From contig CBDASI010000002.1 in NCBI GenBank assembly GCA_965199585.1, positions 2,728,001 to 2,792,000 of the forward strand: a DNA stretch of 64,000 nucleotides, in the 5' to 3' direction. This DNA is from JAVVHH01 sp965199585. GTDB lineage: Bacteria > Pseudomonadota > Alphaproteobacteria > Acetobacterales > Acetobacteraceae. The translations under genes were made by a program, and so were the position numbers. Below are positions 8,111 through 16,728 of this stretch, one piece after another; the stretch's first letter is position 1; the number at the start of each line of letters is the position of its first letter. The notes beneath the pieces are model-generated. The model worked only from the letters and a program-made list of their open reading frames with translations. It searched no databases and was not told the origin of the DNA.

Positions 8111-9139
8111 ATGGACGTGTTCTGGGACGAGGTGCAGCTCCAGCACACGCCTGCGTTCTTCCTCCAGCGCGGCCAGGTCCGGCCGCATTTCGAGGTCCCG
8201 GCCCGCGCGCTCTCGCTGCTCGGCGGCGTGAGCGCGCTCGGGCTTGCCCCGCAAGCCCCGCCACCGCTCGACCCGGCGGCCCTCGCGACCGTCCACACGG
8301 CTGACTACCTCGACTTCCTCCGCACCGCCCATGCCGAGTGGTCCACCATGGACGGCGCCGGCCCCGAAGTGGTCGCCAACATGCATCCCGCGCCCGAGAT
8401 GCTCGCCTACGCTCAACTCGGCACCCCCATCATCGGCAAAGCCGGCTGGTTCTCGGCCGATACTGCATGCCCGATCGGCCCCCACACTTGGGAGGCCGCC
8501 TGTGCCGCCGCCGCCTGCGCCCTCGCGGCCGCCGACGCCGCCGCGTCCGGCACCAGCGCCTACGCCTTGGTGCGTCCGCCGGGTCATCACGCTTATCCCG
8601 CCCGCGCCGGTGGCCATTGCTACATCAACAACGCCGCCTTGGCCGCCGAGCGCTTGCGCCGCGCCGGCGCCTCCCTCGTCGCCATTCTCGACATCGACAG
8701 CCATCACGGGAACGGCACCCAGGGCATCTTCTGGGATCGCTCGGACGTCTTCTTCGCCTCCATCCATGGCGACCCCGGCGGCTACTATCCCTGGTATGTC
8801 GGCCACGCCGCCGAGCGCGGCGCTGGCGCGGGCGAGGGGTTCAACCTGAACCTCCCGCTCCCCCGCGGCAGCGCCGACGCGCCCTGGCTCGCCGCGCTCG
8901 ACACCGCCCTGGCCGCCATCGCGCGGTTCGCGCCGGACGCGATCGTCGTCAGCCTTGGCTTCGACGCCTCCGAGGCGGAGCCGTTGAGCTACCTCGCCGT
9001 CACCGCCGACGGCTTCGCCCGCGCTGCCGAGCGGATCGCGGCGCTCGGCCTGCCCGCCGCGATCGTCCAGGAAGGCGGCTACAACACCGACCTGCTCGGC
9101 ACCTTGCTGCAGCGTTTCCTCACCGCCTACGGTCGATGA
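8111..9139 (+). CDS. Histone deacetylase-family amidohydrolase, probably acetylpolyamine aminohydrolase
   Basis: The 342-residue protein fits the bacterial acetylpolyamine amidohydrolase branch of the HDAC superfamily in length and sequence (start MDVFWDEVQLQHTP). Catalytic His pair RPPGHH (H159, H160), metal ligands in DIDSHHGNGTQ (D196, H198) and GFDASEAEP (D285), and the transition-state Tyr in EGGY (Y324) are all present. The enzyme should therefore be an active Zn-dependent deacetylase of polyamines or similar small acetyl-amines. AAGGA precedes the ATG. Its TGA overlaps the start of the ComM/YifB gene by four bases. Confidence 0.9.
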   Translation: MDVFWDEVQLQHTPAFFLQRGQVRPHFEVPARALSLLGGVSALGLAPQAPPPLDPAALATVHTADYLDFLRTAHAEWSTMDGAGPEVVANMHPAPEMLAYAQLGTPIIGKAGWFSADTACPIGPHTWEAACAAAACALAAADAAASGTSAYALVRPPGHHAYPARAGGHCYINNAALAAERLRRAGASLVAILDIDSHHGNGTQGIFWDRSDVFFASIHGDPGGYYPWYVGHAAERGAGAGEGFNLNLPLPRGSADAPWLAALDTALAAIARFAPDAIVVSLGFDASEAEPLSYLAVTADGFARAAERIAALGLPAAIVQEGGYNTDLLGTLLQRFLTAYGR

Positions 9140-10638
9140 TCGCCCGCATCCTTTCGTTTGCATTCAGCGGTATAGAAGCGGTTCCGGTCGAGGTTCAGGT
9201 CCAGATATCCTCAGGCCTACCCGCCTTCCTCGTCGTCGGCCTGCCCGACAAAGCAGTCGGCGAGGCCCGAGAACGCGTCCGTGCCGCCCTGACCGCCATG
9301 GGCCTGTCGCTGCCGCCCAAGCGCGTGCTCATCAACCTAGCGCCGGCCGACCTTCTCAAGGAGGGCAGCCATTTCGACCTGCCGATCGCCCTGGCCGTGC
9401 TCGCCGCTATGGACGTGCTGCCGCGCGAGGATGTCGGAGAGTTTGCCGCCCTCGGCGAACTCTCCCTCGATGGCACCATCAGCGCCGTCTCCGGCGTACT
9501 CCCGGCCGCGATGGCGGCGGGCCAGCGCAACCTCGGTCTTATCTGCCCGGCGGCACAAGGCGGAGAGGCGGCTTGGGCCGGCAAGGTCCTCGTGATCCCG
9601 GCGCCGGACCTGCTGTCGCTGGTCAACCATTTCCGCGGCACACAACTCCTGCCGGAAGCCACCGCACCACAATCCCAAGAAGCCGAAAACTTCCCGGATC
9701 TCGCCGAGGTCCGTGGCATGGAGACCGCCAAGCGCGCCCTCGAGATCGCGGCCGCCGGCAACCACAATCTCATGCTCGTCGGCCCACCCGGCGCCGGCAA
9801 GAGCATGCTCGCCGCCCGGCTCCCAGCGCTGCTCCCGGACCTCACCGCCGCGGACGCGCTCGAAGTCAGCATGATCCACTCCGTCGCCGGCATGCTCGAG
9901 GGCGGCCGCCTGGTTCTCCGCCCGCCTTTCCGCGAGCCGCATCACGGCGCCTCGCAAGCCGCCCTGGCGGGCGGCGGCGCTCGCGCCCGACCCGGCGAGG
10001 TCAGCCTCGCCCATCGCGGCGTGCTCTTCCTCGACGAACTCCCCGAGTTCCCTCGCCAAGCCATCGAGGCCCTGCGACAACCGTTGGAAAGCGGCAAAAC
10101 CACCGTCTCCCGCGCCGCCGCTCACGTGACCTATCCCGCCCGCTTCCAACTCGTCACCGCGATGAACCCCTGTCGCTGCGGCCATCTCGGAGACGCCGCC
10201 CGCGAGTGCAACAAAGCCCCGCGCTGCGGCGAGGACTATCTCGGCCGCATCAGTGGCCCGCTGCTCGACCGCATGGACCTCGTCGTCCACGTCCAACCCG
10301 TTGCGCCCGCCGAGCTCTCCCGTGCGCCCCTCGGCGAGCCGAGCGCCGACGTTGCGGTCCGGGTCGGTCGCGCCCGCGAACGGCAGCGTGCCCGCTTCGG
10401 CGCAGCGGGTGCGCGCACCAACGCCGAAGCCGATATCGGCACGATCGAGATGGAGACCGAAGCCCGCGCGCTCGCGGAGCGAGCCGCCGATAAGCTCCGG
10501 CTCTCCGCCCGCGGTTTCACCCGCGTCCTACGCGTTGCGCGCACCATCGCCGATCTGGGCGGCGTCGACCATGTCCGCCGCACCGACGTGGCCGAGGCGC
10601 TCGCTTATCGGCACCGCATCCCCGGCCGCCCCGCGTAG
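9136..10638 (+). CDS. YifB/ComM family Mg chelatase-like AAA+ ATPase
   Basis: This 500-residue protein has the YifB layout. An N-terminal ChlI/Lon-like domain (MIARILSFAFSGIEAVPVEV) is followed by an AAA+ core with Walker A GPPGAGKS (216-223) and Walker B GVLFLDELPEF (295-305). A Cys cluster (NPCRCGH and CNKAPRCG, C346/C348/C358/C364) and a C-terminal Mg-chelatase domain come next. ComM is a hexameric helicase promoting branch migration in natural transformation; extending that role here is inference. The ATG overlaps the amidohydrolase stop (ATGA). A strong hairpin follows the stop. Confidence 0.93.
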   Translation: MIARILSFAFSGIEAVPVEVQVQISSGLPAFLVVGLPDKAVGEARERVRAALTAMGLSLPPKRVLINLAPADLLKEGSHFDLPIALAVLAAMDVLPREDVGEFAALGELSLDGTISAVSGVLPAAMAAGQRNLGLICPAAQGGEAAWAGKVLVIPAPDLLSLVNHFRGTQLLPEATAPQSQEAENFPDLAEVRGMETAKRALEIAAAGNHNLMLVGPPGAGKSMLAARLPALLPDLTAADALEVSMIHSVAGMLEGGRLVLRPPFREPHHGASQAALAGGGARARPGEVSLAHRGVLFLDELPEFPRQAIEALRQPLESGKTTVSRAAAHVTYPARFQLVTAMNPCRCGHLGDAARECNKAPRCGEDYLGRISGPLLDRMDLVVHVQPVAPAELSRAPLGEPSADVAVRVGRARERQRARFGAAGARTNAEADIGTIEMETEARALAERAADKLRLSARGFTRVLRVARTIADLGGVDHVRRTDVAEALAYRHRIPGRPA

Positions 10639-10662
10639 AGCGAGCCGACGGCTCAGGTCTGG

Positions 10663-10690
10663 CGGCCAGAGAGTGCGAACTCTCCGGCCG
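10663..10690. terminator. Hairpin terminator between convergent genes
   Basis: CGGCCAGAGAGT and ACTCTCCGGCCG form a 12-bp stem with one G-U pair and a four-base loop. It lies between the yifB stop and the stop of the convergent small exported protein. There is no strong T run on the plus strand. Confidence 0.5.
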
Positions 10691-10706
10691 ACCCATTCAG
10701 ACCTCT

Positions 10707-11009
10707 TTACCGGTTATACTGGTTGCGCTGCTGCTGGTCCGGGTAGCCACCATTTTGCTGATTGGACTGATAGTTGCCATTCTGCTGCCGGTTGGTCCGT
10801 TCCCCGGACCGCTCCTGATCCTGGCGGCCCTGCCGATAACCGCGCTCGTAGGCTTCACGGACGGCCTGTTCCGCGGCACCCGGGTTCTGCGCCTGGTTGC
10901 CCGGCAACAATTGCTGCAATAGTCCCTGCGGGATTTGTGCGCGCGCCATCGACGGCGCGAGAAAAGCGAGCCCAGCCGTGATGGCCAGGAGCGGTAAGGG
11001 ATGACGCAT
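10707..11009 (-). CDS. Small exported Gln/Asn-rich protein
   Basis: The 100-residue protein has a clear signal peptide, MRHPLPLLAITAGLAFLAPS, with probable cleavage after ARA. The mature part is hydrophilic: QIPQGLLQQLLPGNQAQNPG, then a YERGYRQGRQDQER helix and a tail rich in Gln, Asn, Gly and Tyr. GAGGAGG five bases before the ATG at 11009 is a near-perfect ribosome binding site. The function is unknown. Possible roles are an intrinsically disordered envelope protein or a surface-associated factor. Confidence 0.75.
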   Translation of the reverse strand: MRHPLPLLAITAGLAFLAPSMARAQIPQGLLQQLLPGNQAQNPGAAEQAVREAYERGYRQGRQDQERSGERTNRQQNGNYQSNQQNGGYPDQQQRNQYNR

Positions 11010-11079
11010 CGTTCCTCCTCGTTGTGCGGCGCGGGCTCTACCCGCATCGTGCACAACTAACGCGCGAACTGGCTCGGGG

Positions 11080-11108
11080 TTGACAAGGATGCCCCTCGCC
11101 GGTATCCG
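11080..11108 (+). promoter_or_regulatory. Sigma-70-like promoter of the ffh-rpsP-rimM-trmD-rplS operon
   Basis: A consensus TTGACA (11080-11085) is followed after 17 bases by TATCCG (11103-11108), 73 bases before the ffh ATG. It is the only good promoter before the block and probably drives all five translation and targeting genes. Confidence 0.55.
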
Positions 11109-11180
11109 GCACCCATCGTCGAAACGTCGCTCCGCGTGCCCGCGCAGCGGCGCATTTGCGTTTTGTAAGGACGTGCACCC

Positions 11181-12565
11181 ATGTTCGACACGCTGTCGGG
11201 CAAGCTTTCCGATGTGTTCGACCGCCTCCGCGCCCGCGGTCGGCTGTCCGAGGACGACATCGCCGACGCCCTCCGCGAGGTCCGCCTCGCCCTGCTCGAG
11301 GCCGACGTCGCGCTGCCCGTGGTGCGCAGTTTCATCGACGGCGTCCGCGAACGCGCTCTCGGCGCCGAAGTTCTCGAAAGCATCAGCCCGGGTCAGCTGG
11401 TCATTAAGATCGTCAACGACCAGTTGGTTGAAGCGCTCGGCGGGGCAGGGGCCGTTCCCCTCAACCTGAACGCCGTCGCTCCGATCCCGCTGCTGATGGT
11501 CGGCCTCCAGGGCTCCGGCAAGACCACCACCTCCGGCAAGCTGGCGCTGCGCCTGTCCAAGCGCGAGCGCAAGAAGGTGCTCCTCGCCTCGCTCGACACC
11601 CAGCGCCCCGCCGCCCAATTGCAGCTGCAGCAGCTGGCCCAGCAAACCGGCGTCGCTTCCTTGCCGATCGTTGCCGGCGAGACCCCTGTCCAGATCGCTC
11701 GCCGCGCCATGGAGACTGGTCGCCGCGAAGTCTTCGATATCGTCATCCTGGACACCGCCGGCCGCCTATCCATCGACCAGGCCCTCATGGACGAGGTTCG
11801 CGCCGTGCGCGAGGCCACCAACCCGGTCGAAACCCTCCTCGTCGTCGACGCCATGACCGGCCAGGACGCCGTCAACACTGCGCGGGCCTTCAACGAGGCT
11901 CTCGGCATCACCGGCATCGTGCTCACCCGCATGGACGGCGATGCCCGCGGCGGTGCCGCCCTCTCCATGCGCCAGGTCACCGGCGCCCCGATCAAGCTCA
12001 CCGGCACCGGCGAGAAGCTCGACGCGCTGGAGGATTTCCACCCCGAGCGCGTCGCCGGCCGCATCCTCGGCATGGGCGACGTCGTCGGCCTGGTGGAAAA
12101 GGCCAGCGAACACTTCGAGCAGGAGGATGCCGAGCGCCTCGCCAAGCGCATGATGTCCGGCAAGTTCGACCTCGAGGACTACGCCAGCCAGCTCAAGCAG
12201 ATCACCAAGATGGGCAGCATCTCCGGCATTCTCGGCATGTTGCCGGGCGTGGCCAAAATGAAGACCCAGATCGACGACGCCAAGCTCGACACCACGGTCC
12301 TCAAGCGTCAGGGCGCGATCATCTCCTCGATGACCAAGGCCGAACGCAAGACCCCGACATCATCAAGGCCAGCCGCAAGAAGCGGATCGCCGCCGGGTCG
12401 GGCGCCACCGTGCAGGAGGTCAATCGCCTCCTCAAGCAGTTCGACGACATGTCCACCATGATGAAGCGCATGGGCAAGCTGGGTCAGAAGGGTCTGATGC
12501 GGCAGGGCATGAGCGCCTTGATGCCGAAGGGCATGCAAGGTGGATCCGGTCGTCGCCCGTACTAA
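11181..12565 (+). CDS. ffh: Signal recognition particle protein Ffh, with a one-base frameshift near the 3' end
   Basis: Ffh is the SRP GTPase that targets membrane proteins with 4.5S RNA. The N domain, GTPase P-loop GLQGSGKTTT (108-117), DTQRPAAQLQL, DTAGR (191-195) and TRMDGDARGG are intact. After residue 390 (MTKAERK) the frame fails: AAGACCCCGACATC should read with one extra base (for example AAG AAC CCC GAC ATC). The next frame continues the M domain (IIKASRKKRIAAGSG, then the Met-rich STMMKRMGKLGQKG and GLMRQGMSALMPKG) to TAA at 12565. With the base restored the protein would be about 461 residues. As read, the frame ends at 12461. Ffh is essential, so a sequencing or assembly error at the CCCC run is the likeliest cause. 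AAGGA precedes the ATG. Confidence 0.93.
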
Positions 12566-12589
12566 TCTCACTTTACAAGGAAGCTCTCT

Positions 12590-12925
12590 ATGGGTCTGAA
12601 AATCCGCCTTTCCCGCGCCGGCGCCAAGAAGCGTCCGTATTACCACATCGTCGTCGCCGACAGCCGTAGCCCCCGCGACGGCCGCTTCCTCGAGAAGGTC
12701 GGCAGCTACAACCCGATGCTTCCCGCTGAGCACGAGGACCGCGTCCGCCTGCAGAACGAGCGCATCCAGCATTGGATGGACGAGGGCGCCCTGCCGACCG
12801 ACCGCGTTGCCCGCTTCCTCGGCCATGCCGGCCTGGCCCCGATGCCCGCCTATCGCGAGCAGCCGATCCAGTCCGCTCCGAAGAAGAAGGCGCAGGAACG
12901 CGCCAAGGCCAACGCAGCGGCGTAA
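12590..12925 (+). CDS. rpsP: 30S ribosomal protein S16
   Basis: The 111-residue protein is S16 along its first 80 residues (MGLKIRLSRAGAKKRPYYHI, DGRFLEKVGSYNP). It has the Lys/Ala-rich C-terminal extension common in alphaproteobacteria (KKKAQERAKANAAA). It follows ffh by 24 bases with an AAGGAAGC ribosome binding site, and rimM follows three bases after its stop. Confidence 0.98.
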   Translation: MGLKIRLSRAGAKKRPYYHIVVADSRSPRDGRFLEKVGSYNPMLPAEHEDRVRLQNERIQHWMDEGALPTDRVARFLGHAGLAPMPAYREQPIQSAPKKKAQERAKANAAA

Positions 12926-12928
12926 TTA

Positions 12929-13474
12929 GTGACGGACCAGCGCATCTTGATGGGCGTCATTGGCCGACCGCACGGCGTGCGCGGCCTGGTGAACGTCCAT
13001 TCCTACGCCGACGAGGACCTGGCTGGTTACGCGCCCTTGCTCGATGAGCAGGGCCGCGCCTGGTCGCTTGTTTGGCGCGGAGACGGCGTGGCCGAGCTTC
13101 GGGATGCCGCTGGCACCCCGCTGCCCGATCGCACCGCCGCGGAGCGACTGGTTAACGTCAAGCTCTACGTCGAGCGCGACCGCTTGCCCGCGCCTGCCGA
13201 CGACGATTTCTACTGGTCCGACCTGGTCGGCATGGTGGCCGTCGCCGCAGGCGGCGAGTCCTTGGGCCGTGTCGTCCAAGTTCACGATTACGGGGCCGGA
13301 CCGAGCCTGGAGATCGCCCGCGACGGCAAGCCCTCCTTGCTCGTCCCGTTCACCAAGGCCTGCGTTCCCACGATCGACCTCGCCGGCCGGACACTTACCG
13401 TTCTGCCGCCCGACGAGATCGAAGTCTCTCCCGAGAGCATGTCTGCAGACGAACCGGCGGAGGCATCCTCATGA
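12929..13474 (+). CDS. rimM: Ribosome maturation factor RimM (16S rRNA processing)
   Basis: The 181-residue protein has the N-terminal RimM beta-barrel (ILMGVIGRPHGVRGLVNVHS) and the C-terminal PRC-barrel (DDFYWSDLVGM, VPFTKACVPTIDLAGRTL). RimM binds S19 and assists maturation of the 30S head. The start is GTG, three bases after the rpsP stop. Its TGA overlaps the trmD ATG as ATGA. Confidence 0.95.
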   Translation: MTDQRILMGVIGRPHGVRGLVNVHSYADEDLAGYAPLLDEQGRAWSLVWRGDGVAELRDAAGTPLPDRTAAERLVNVKLYVERDRLPAPADDDFYWSDLVGMVAVAAGGESLGRVVQVHDYGAGPSLEIARDGKPSLLVPFTKACVPTIDLAGRTLTVLPPDEIEVSPESMSADEPAEASS

Positions 13475-14214
13475 GTTGGACAGCTACCGTCTACACGTTG
13501 TTCCCCGCCATGTTCCCCGGCCCCCTCGGTCAATCCCTGGCGGGCAAGGCTCTCGACCAAGGCCGTTGGTCCCTGGACGTGCGCGACATTCGCGATGCCG
13601 CGTCCGACAAGCACCGCACCGTTGACGACACCCCGTTCGGTGGCGGTGCCGGCATGGTGATGCGCCCCGACGTCCTGGATGCCGCCATTGGTCCCGATGA
13701 CGCCCGGCCTCTGATCTACCTATCCCCCAGAGGACCAGCACTCACTCAATCCCGTGTCCGGGCCCTATCGGCCGGCCCCGGTGTCCGCTTGCTCTGCGGT
13801 CGCTACGAAGGCGTCGACCAGCGTCTTCTCGACGCCCGTAACGCTGAAGAAATCAGCATCGGCGATTACGTCCTCTCCGGCGGCGAACTCCCCGCCCTGG
13901 TCCTGCTCGATTCCTGCGTCCGGCTCCTGCCGGGCGTCATGGGCGCCGCAGCCTCGGCCGACGAGGAAAGCTTCAGCGCCGGGCTGCTGGAATACCCGCA
14001 ATACACCCGGCCTGCCGACTGGTGCGGCCGGGCCGTGCCCGAAATCCTGCTGTCCGGCCATCATGCCGCGATCGCCGCCTGGCGTCGCCAGCAGGCCGAG
14101 GAACTCACCCAACGCCGCAGGCCGGACTTATGGCAAGCCCGCCCTGTCGCAACCCCTCATGGACTCGGCGCAGGCCGGGCCGTAACACAGCCGATCGAAA
14201 GGACGACACGATGA
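13471..14214 (+). CDS. trmD: tRNA (guanine-N1-)-methyltransferase TrmD
   Basis: The 247-residue protein is the knotted SPOUT enzyme that makes m1G37 in tRNAs. It shows the N-terminal YTLFPAMFPGPLGQSLAGKA, the Gly-rich loop DDTPFGGGAGMVMRPD, and the knot region LLCGRYEGVDQR ... EISIGDYVLSGGELPAL with the catalytic/AdoMet-binding segment. It overlaps rimM upstream and rplS downstream by four bases each, giving a translationally coupled rimM-trmD-rplS unit. Confidence 0.97.
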   Translation: MSWTATVYTLFPAMFPGPLGQSLAGKALDQGRWSLDVRDIRDAASDKHRTVDDTPFGGGAGMVMRPDVLDAAIGPDDARPLIYLSPRGPALTQSRVRALSAGPGVRLLCGRYEGVDQRLLDARNAEEISIGDYVLSGGELPALVLLDSCVRLLPGVMGAAASADEESFSAGLLEYPQYTRPADWCGRAVPEILLSGHHAAIAAWRRQQAEELTQRRRPDLWQARPVATPHGLGAGRAVTQPIERTTR

Positions 14215-14642
14215 ACATCATCCAGAAATTCGAGGCCGAGCAGATCGCTCGCCTCACCGAGGCCCGCGCCGTTCCGGTCTTCCAGCCCGGCGATACCCTC
14301 CGCGTGATGGTCAAGGTCGTCGAGGGCGAGCGCACCCGCGTACAGGCGTACGAAGGCGTCTGCATCGCCCGCTCCAACAAGGGCATGGGCAGCAACTTCA
14401 CCGTGCGCAAGATCAGCTACGGCGAAGGCGTCGAGCGCGTGTTCGCCCTCTACGCCCCGACCATCGCCGAAATCCTGGTAGTCCGTCGCGGCGACGTCCG
14501 TCGCAGCAAGCTGTATTATCTGCGCGGCCGCAGCGGCAAGTCCGCCCGCATTGCCGAGCGCGCCCGCGAAGTCCCGAAGGACGTGGCACCCAAGGCGCCG
14601 GCCACGTCGCCCGATTCTGCGCCGGCTGCCGCGGCCGAATAA
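14211..14642 (+). CDS. rplS: 50S ribosomal protein L19
   Basis: The 143-residue protein starts MNIIQKFEAEQIARL and has the L19 core (FQPGDTLRVMVKVVEGERTR, RSNKGMGSNFTVRKISYGEG, VRRSKLYYLRGRSGKSARI). An Ala/Pro-rich tail follows that is longer than in enterobacteria. The ATG overlaps the trmD stop, with AAGGA upstream. Earlier in-frame starts lie within trmD and are not used. Confidence 0.97.
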   Translation: MNIIQKFEAEQIARLTEARAVPVFQPGDTLRVMVKVVEGERTRVQAYEGVCIARSNKGMGSNFTVRKISYGEGVERVFALYAPTIAEILVVRRGDVRRSKLYYLRGRSGKSARIAERAREVPKDVAPKAPATSPDSAPAAAAE

Positions 14643-14656
14643 TTCGACGACGATAA

Positions 14657-14682
14657 CCCGCGGGCGGTCGTCCCGCGGGGGG
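14657..14682 (+). terminator. Hairpin after rplS
   Basis: CCCGCGGG and CCCGCGGG form an 8-bp stem with a 7-base loop (CGGTCGT), followed by GGGCTTTGTAT. The T run is short, so termination may be partial and some transcription may continue into leuC. Confidence 0.5.
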
Positions 14683-14707
14683 CTTTGTATAAAAATGTGG
14701 GGACGAG

Positions 14708-16108
14708 ATGCCTAAGACGCTGTTCGATAAGGTGTGGGAAAGCCACGTCGTCGACCGGATGGAGGACGGCACCTGCGTCCTCTACATCGATCGGCACCTC
14801 GTCCACGAAGTGACCAGCCCGCAGGCGTTCGAAGGTCTCCGGATGGCCGGCCGCCAGGTCCGGCGTCCCGACGCCACCATCGCCGTGGTCGATCACAACG
14901 TGCCCACCACCGACCGGGGCGCGCGCATCGCCGAGGAAGATAGCCGCATCCAGGTCGAGACCCTCGAGCGCAATGTCGCCGATTTCGGCGTGCCCTTCTT
15001 CGGCATCACCGACACGCGCCAGGGCATCGTCCACATCATCGGCCCCGAGCAGGGCATCAGCCTGCCAGGCATGACCATCGTCTGCGGCGACAGCCACACC
15101 AGCACGCATGGCGCGATGGGCGCCCTGGCCTTCGGCATCGGCACGTCCGAGGTCGAGCATGTCCTGGCCACCCAGACACTGCTGCAGAAGCCGGCCAAGA
15201 ACATGCTGGTCGAGGTGAGCGGCACGCTCGGCGCCGGGGTCACGGCCAAGGACATTGTCCTGGCCATCATCGGAAAGATCGGCACTGCCGGCGGCACCGG
15301 CCACGTCATCGAATACGCCGGCGAGGCCATTCGCGCGCTCGACATGGCGGGCCGCATGACGATCTGCAACATGAGCATCGAGGCCGGTGCCCGCGCGGGC
15401 ATGATCGCTCCCGACGACACCACCTTCGCCTACATTGAGGGCCGCCCGTTCGCTCCCAAGGGCGAGGCATTCGACCACGCCGTCGCCTACTGGCGTACGC
15501 TTCCGTCCGACGAAGGCGCTCATTACGACACGGTCATCCACCTCGACGGTGAATCCATTGCGCCGATGGTGAGCTGGGGCACCAACCCCGAGGCCGTGTT
15601 GCCCATCACCGGCGTGGTCCCCAACCCGGCCGAGGTCGAGGACGACGCCGCGCGCGCGCAGATGCTTCGCATGCTCGACTACATGGCGCTGACGCCCGGC
15701 ACCAAGCTCACCGACATCCCGGTCGACGTGGTCTTCATTGGCTCGTGCACCAACGGCCGCATCGAGGACATCCGCGCCGCAGCCGCCGTCGTCGGCACCC
15801 GGAAGATCGCCCCTGGCGTCCGCGGCATGGTCGTGCCCGGCAGCGGCGTCGTGAAGCAACAGGCCGAGCGCGAAGGACTCGACCGTATCCTGATCGATGC
15901 CGGTTTCGAATGGCGCGAGGCAGGCTGCTCCATGTGCCTCGGCATGAACCCGGACAAGCTCACCCCCGGCCAACGCTGCGCCAGCACCAGCAACCGGAAC
16001 TTCGAAGGCCGTCAGGGACCTGGCGGCCGCACCCACCTGTTGTCGCCCGCCATGGCCGCCGCCGCCGCCATCACCGGCCACCTGACCGACGTGAGGGAGT
16101 TCACCTGA
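14708..16108 (+). CDS. leuC: 3-isopropylmalate dehydratase large subunit
   Basis: The 466-residue aconitase-family subunit carries the [4Fe-4S] cluster for isomerising 2-isopropylmalate to 3-isopropylmalate in leucine synthesis. It has CGDSHTSTHGA, the first cluster Cys in IGSCTNGRIED and the Cys pair in GCSMCLGMNPD. Length and termini are normal for LeuC. A GGGGACGAG sequence lies before the ATG, and leuD starts in the overlapping TGATG. Confidence 0.97.
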   Translation: MPKTLFDKVWESHVVDRMEDGTCVLYIDRHLVHEVTSPQAFEGLRMAGRQVRRPDATIAVVDHNVPTTDRGARIAEEDSRIQVETLERNVADFGVPFFGITDTRQGIVHIIGPEQGISLPGMTIVCGDSHTSTHGAMGALAFGIGTSEVEHVLATQTLLQKPAKNMLVEVSGTLGAGVTAKDIVLAIIGKIGTAGGTGHVIEYAGEAIRALDMAGRMTICNMSIEAGARAGMIAPDDTTFAYIEGRPFAPKGEAFDHAVAYWRTLPSDEGAHYDTVIHLDGESIAPMVSWGTNPEAVLPITGVVPNPAEVEDDAARAQMLRMLDYMALTPGTKLTDIPVDVVFIGSCTNGRIEDIRAAAAVVGTRKIAPGVRGMVVPGSGVVKQQAEREGLDRILIDAGFEWREAGCSMCLGMNPDKLTPGQRCASTSNRNFEGRQGPGGRTHLLSPAMAAAAAITGHLTDVREFT

Positions 16109-16728
16109 TGCAAGCCTTCACCGAACTGACCGGCGTCGCCGCACCCCTGCCGCTCGCCAACGTTGACACCGACAAGATCATCCCGGCTCGCTTCCTCAAA
16201 ACCATTAAGCGGACCGGCCTCGGCAAGAACCTGTTCGACACCTTGCGCTACGACCCTGCCGGGGCCGAACGGCCGGATTTCGTGCTTAATCAGCCGCCGT
16301 TCCGCCATGCGGAGATCCTGCTCGCGCACGAGAATTTCGGCTGCGGATCCTCGCGCGAGCACGCACCCTGGGCCCTGCTCGACTTCGGCATCCGCTGCAT
16401 CATCGCTCCCAGCTTCGCCGACATCTTCCACAACAACTGCTACAAGAACGGCATTCTTCCCGTCACACTCCCGCGTGAGGTCTGCGACCAACTGATGGAG
16501 GACGCCCATCTCGGTGGCAACGCTCGCATTACGATCGACCTCGAGCGACAGGTCGTCGTCCGTCCCAATGGGGAGACGATCGCCTTCGAGATTGACCCGT
16601 TCCGTAAGCACCTGATGCTCAACGGTCTCGACGACATCGGCCAGACCATGCAGCGAGCCCCGGCCATCGACCGTTTCGAGTCGGCCCGCGTCGACAGCCA
16701 ACCCTGGTTCCCGGGGATTTCCGTCTGA
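16108..16728 (+). CDS. leuD: 3-isopropylmalate dehydratase small subunit
   Basis: The 206-residue protein is the swivel domain partner of LeuC. It contains NVDTDKIIPARFLK, the substrate-binding HENFGCGSSREHAPWALLDF and the NNCYKNGILPV segment. Its ATG shares one base with the leuC stop and its TGA shares one base with the leuB ATG, so leuC-leuD-leuB is one coupled operon. Confidence 0.97.
   Translation: MQAFTELTGVAAPLPLANVDTDKIIPARFLKTIKRTGLGKNLFDTLRYDPAGAERPDFVLNQPPFRHAEILLAHENFGCGSSREHAPWALLDFGIRCIIAPSFADIFHNNCYKNGILPVTLPREVCDQLMEDAHLGGNARITIDLERQVVVRPNGETIAFEIDPFRKHLMLNGLDDIGQTMQRAPAIDRFESARVDSQPWFPGISV

Noticed and set aside
8338..9135. In-frame upstream extension of yifB inside the amidohydrolase gene
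   Set aside because: The extension is Arg/Pro-rich shadow sequence. The YifB N-terminus MIARILSFAFSG begins at 9136 with ATGA coupling.
7337..9163. Long minus-strand open frame extending cysS upstream to more than 1000 codons
   Set aside because: It is antisense to the lipoprotein and amidohydrolase genes and has low-complexity Arg/Gly-rich translation. The cysS N-terminus and ribosome binding site are clear at 7336.
14516..16081. 521-codon minus-strand open frame opposite leuC
   Set aside because: An antisense shadow of a well-conserved leuC; the translated product has no recognisable domain.
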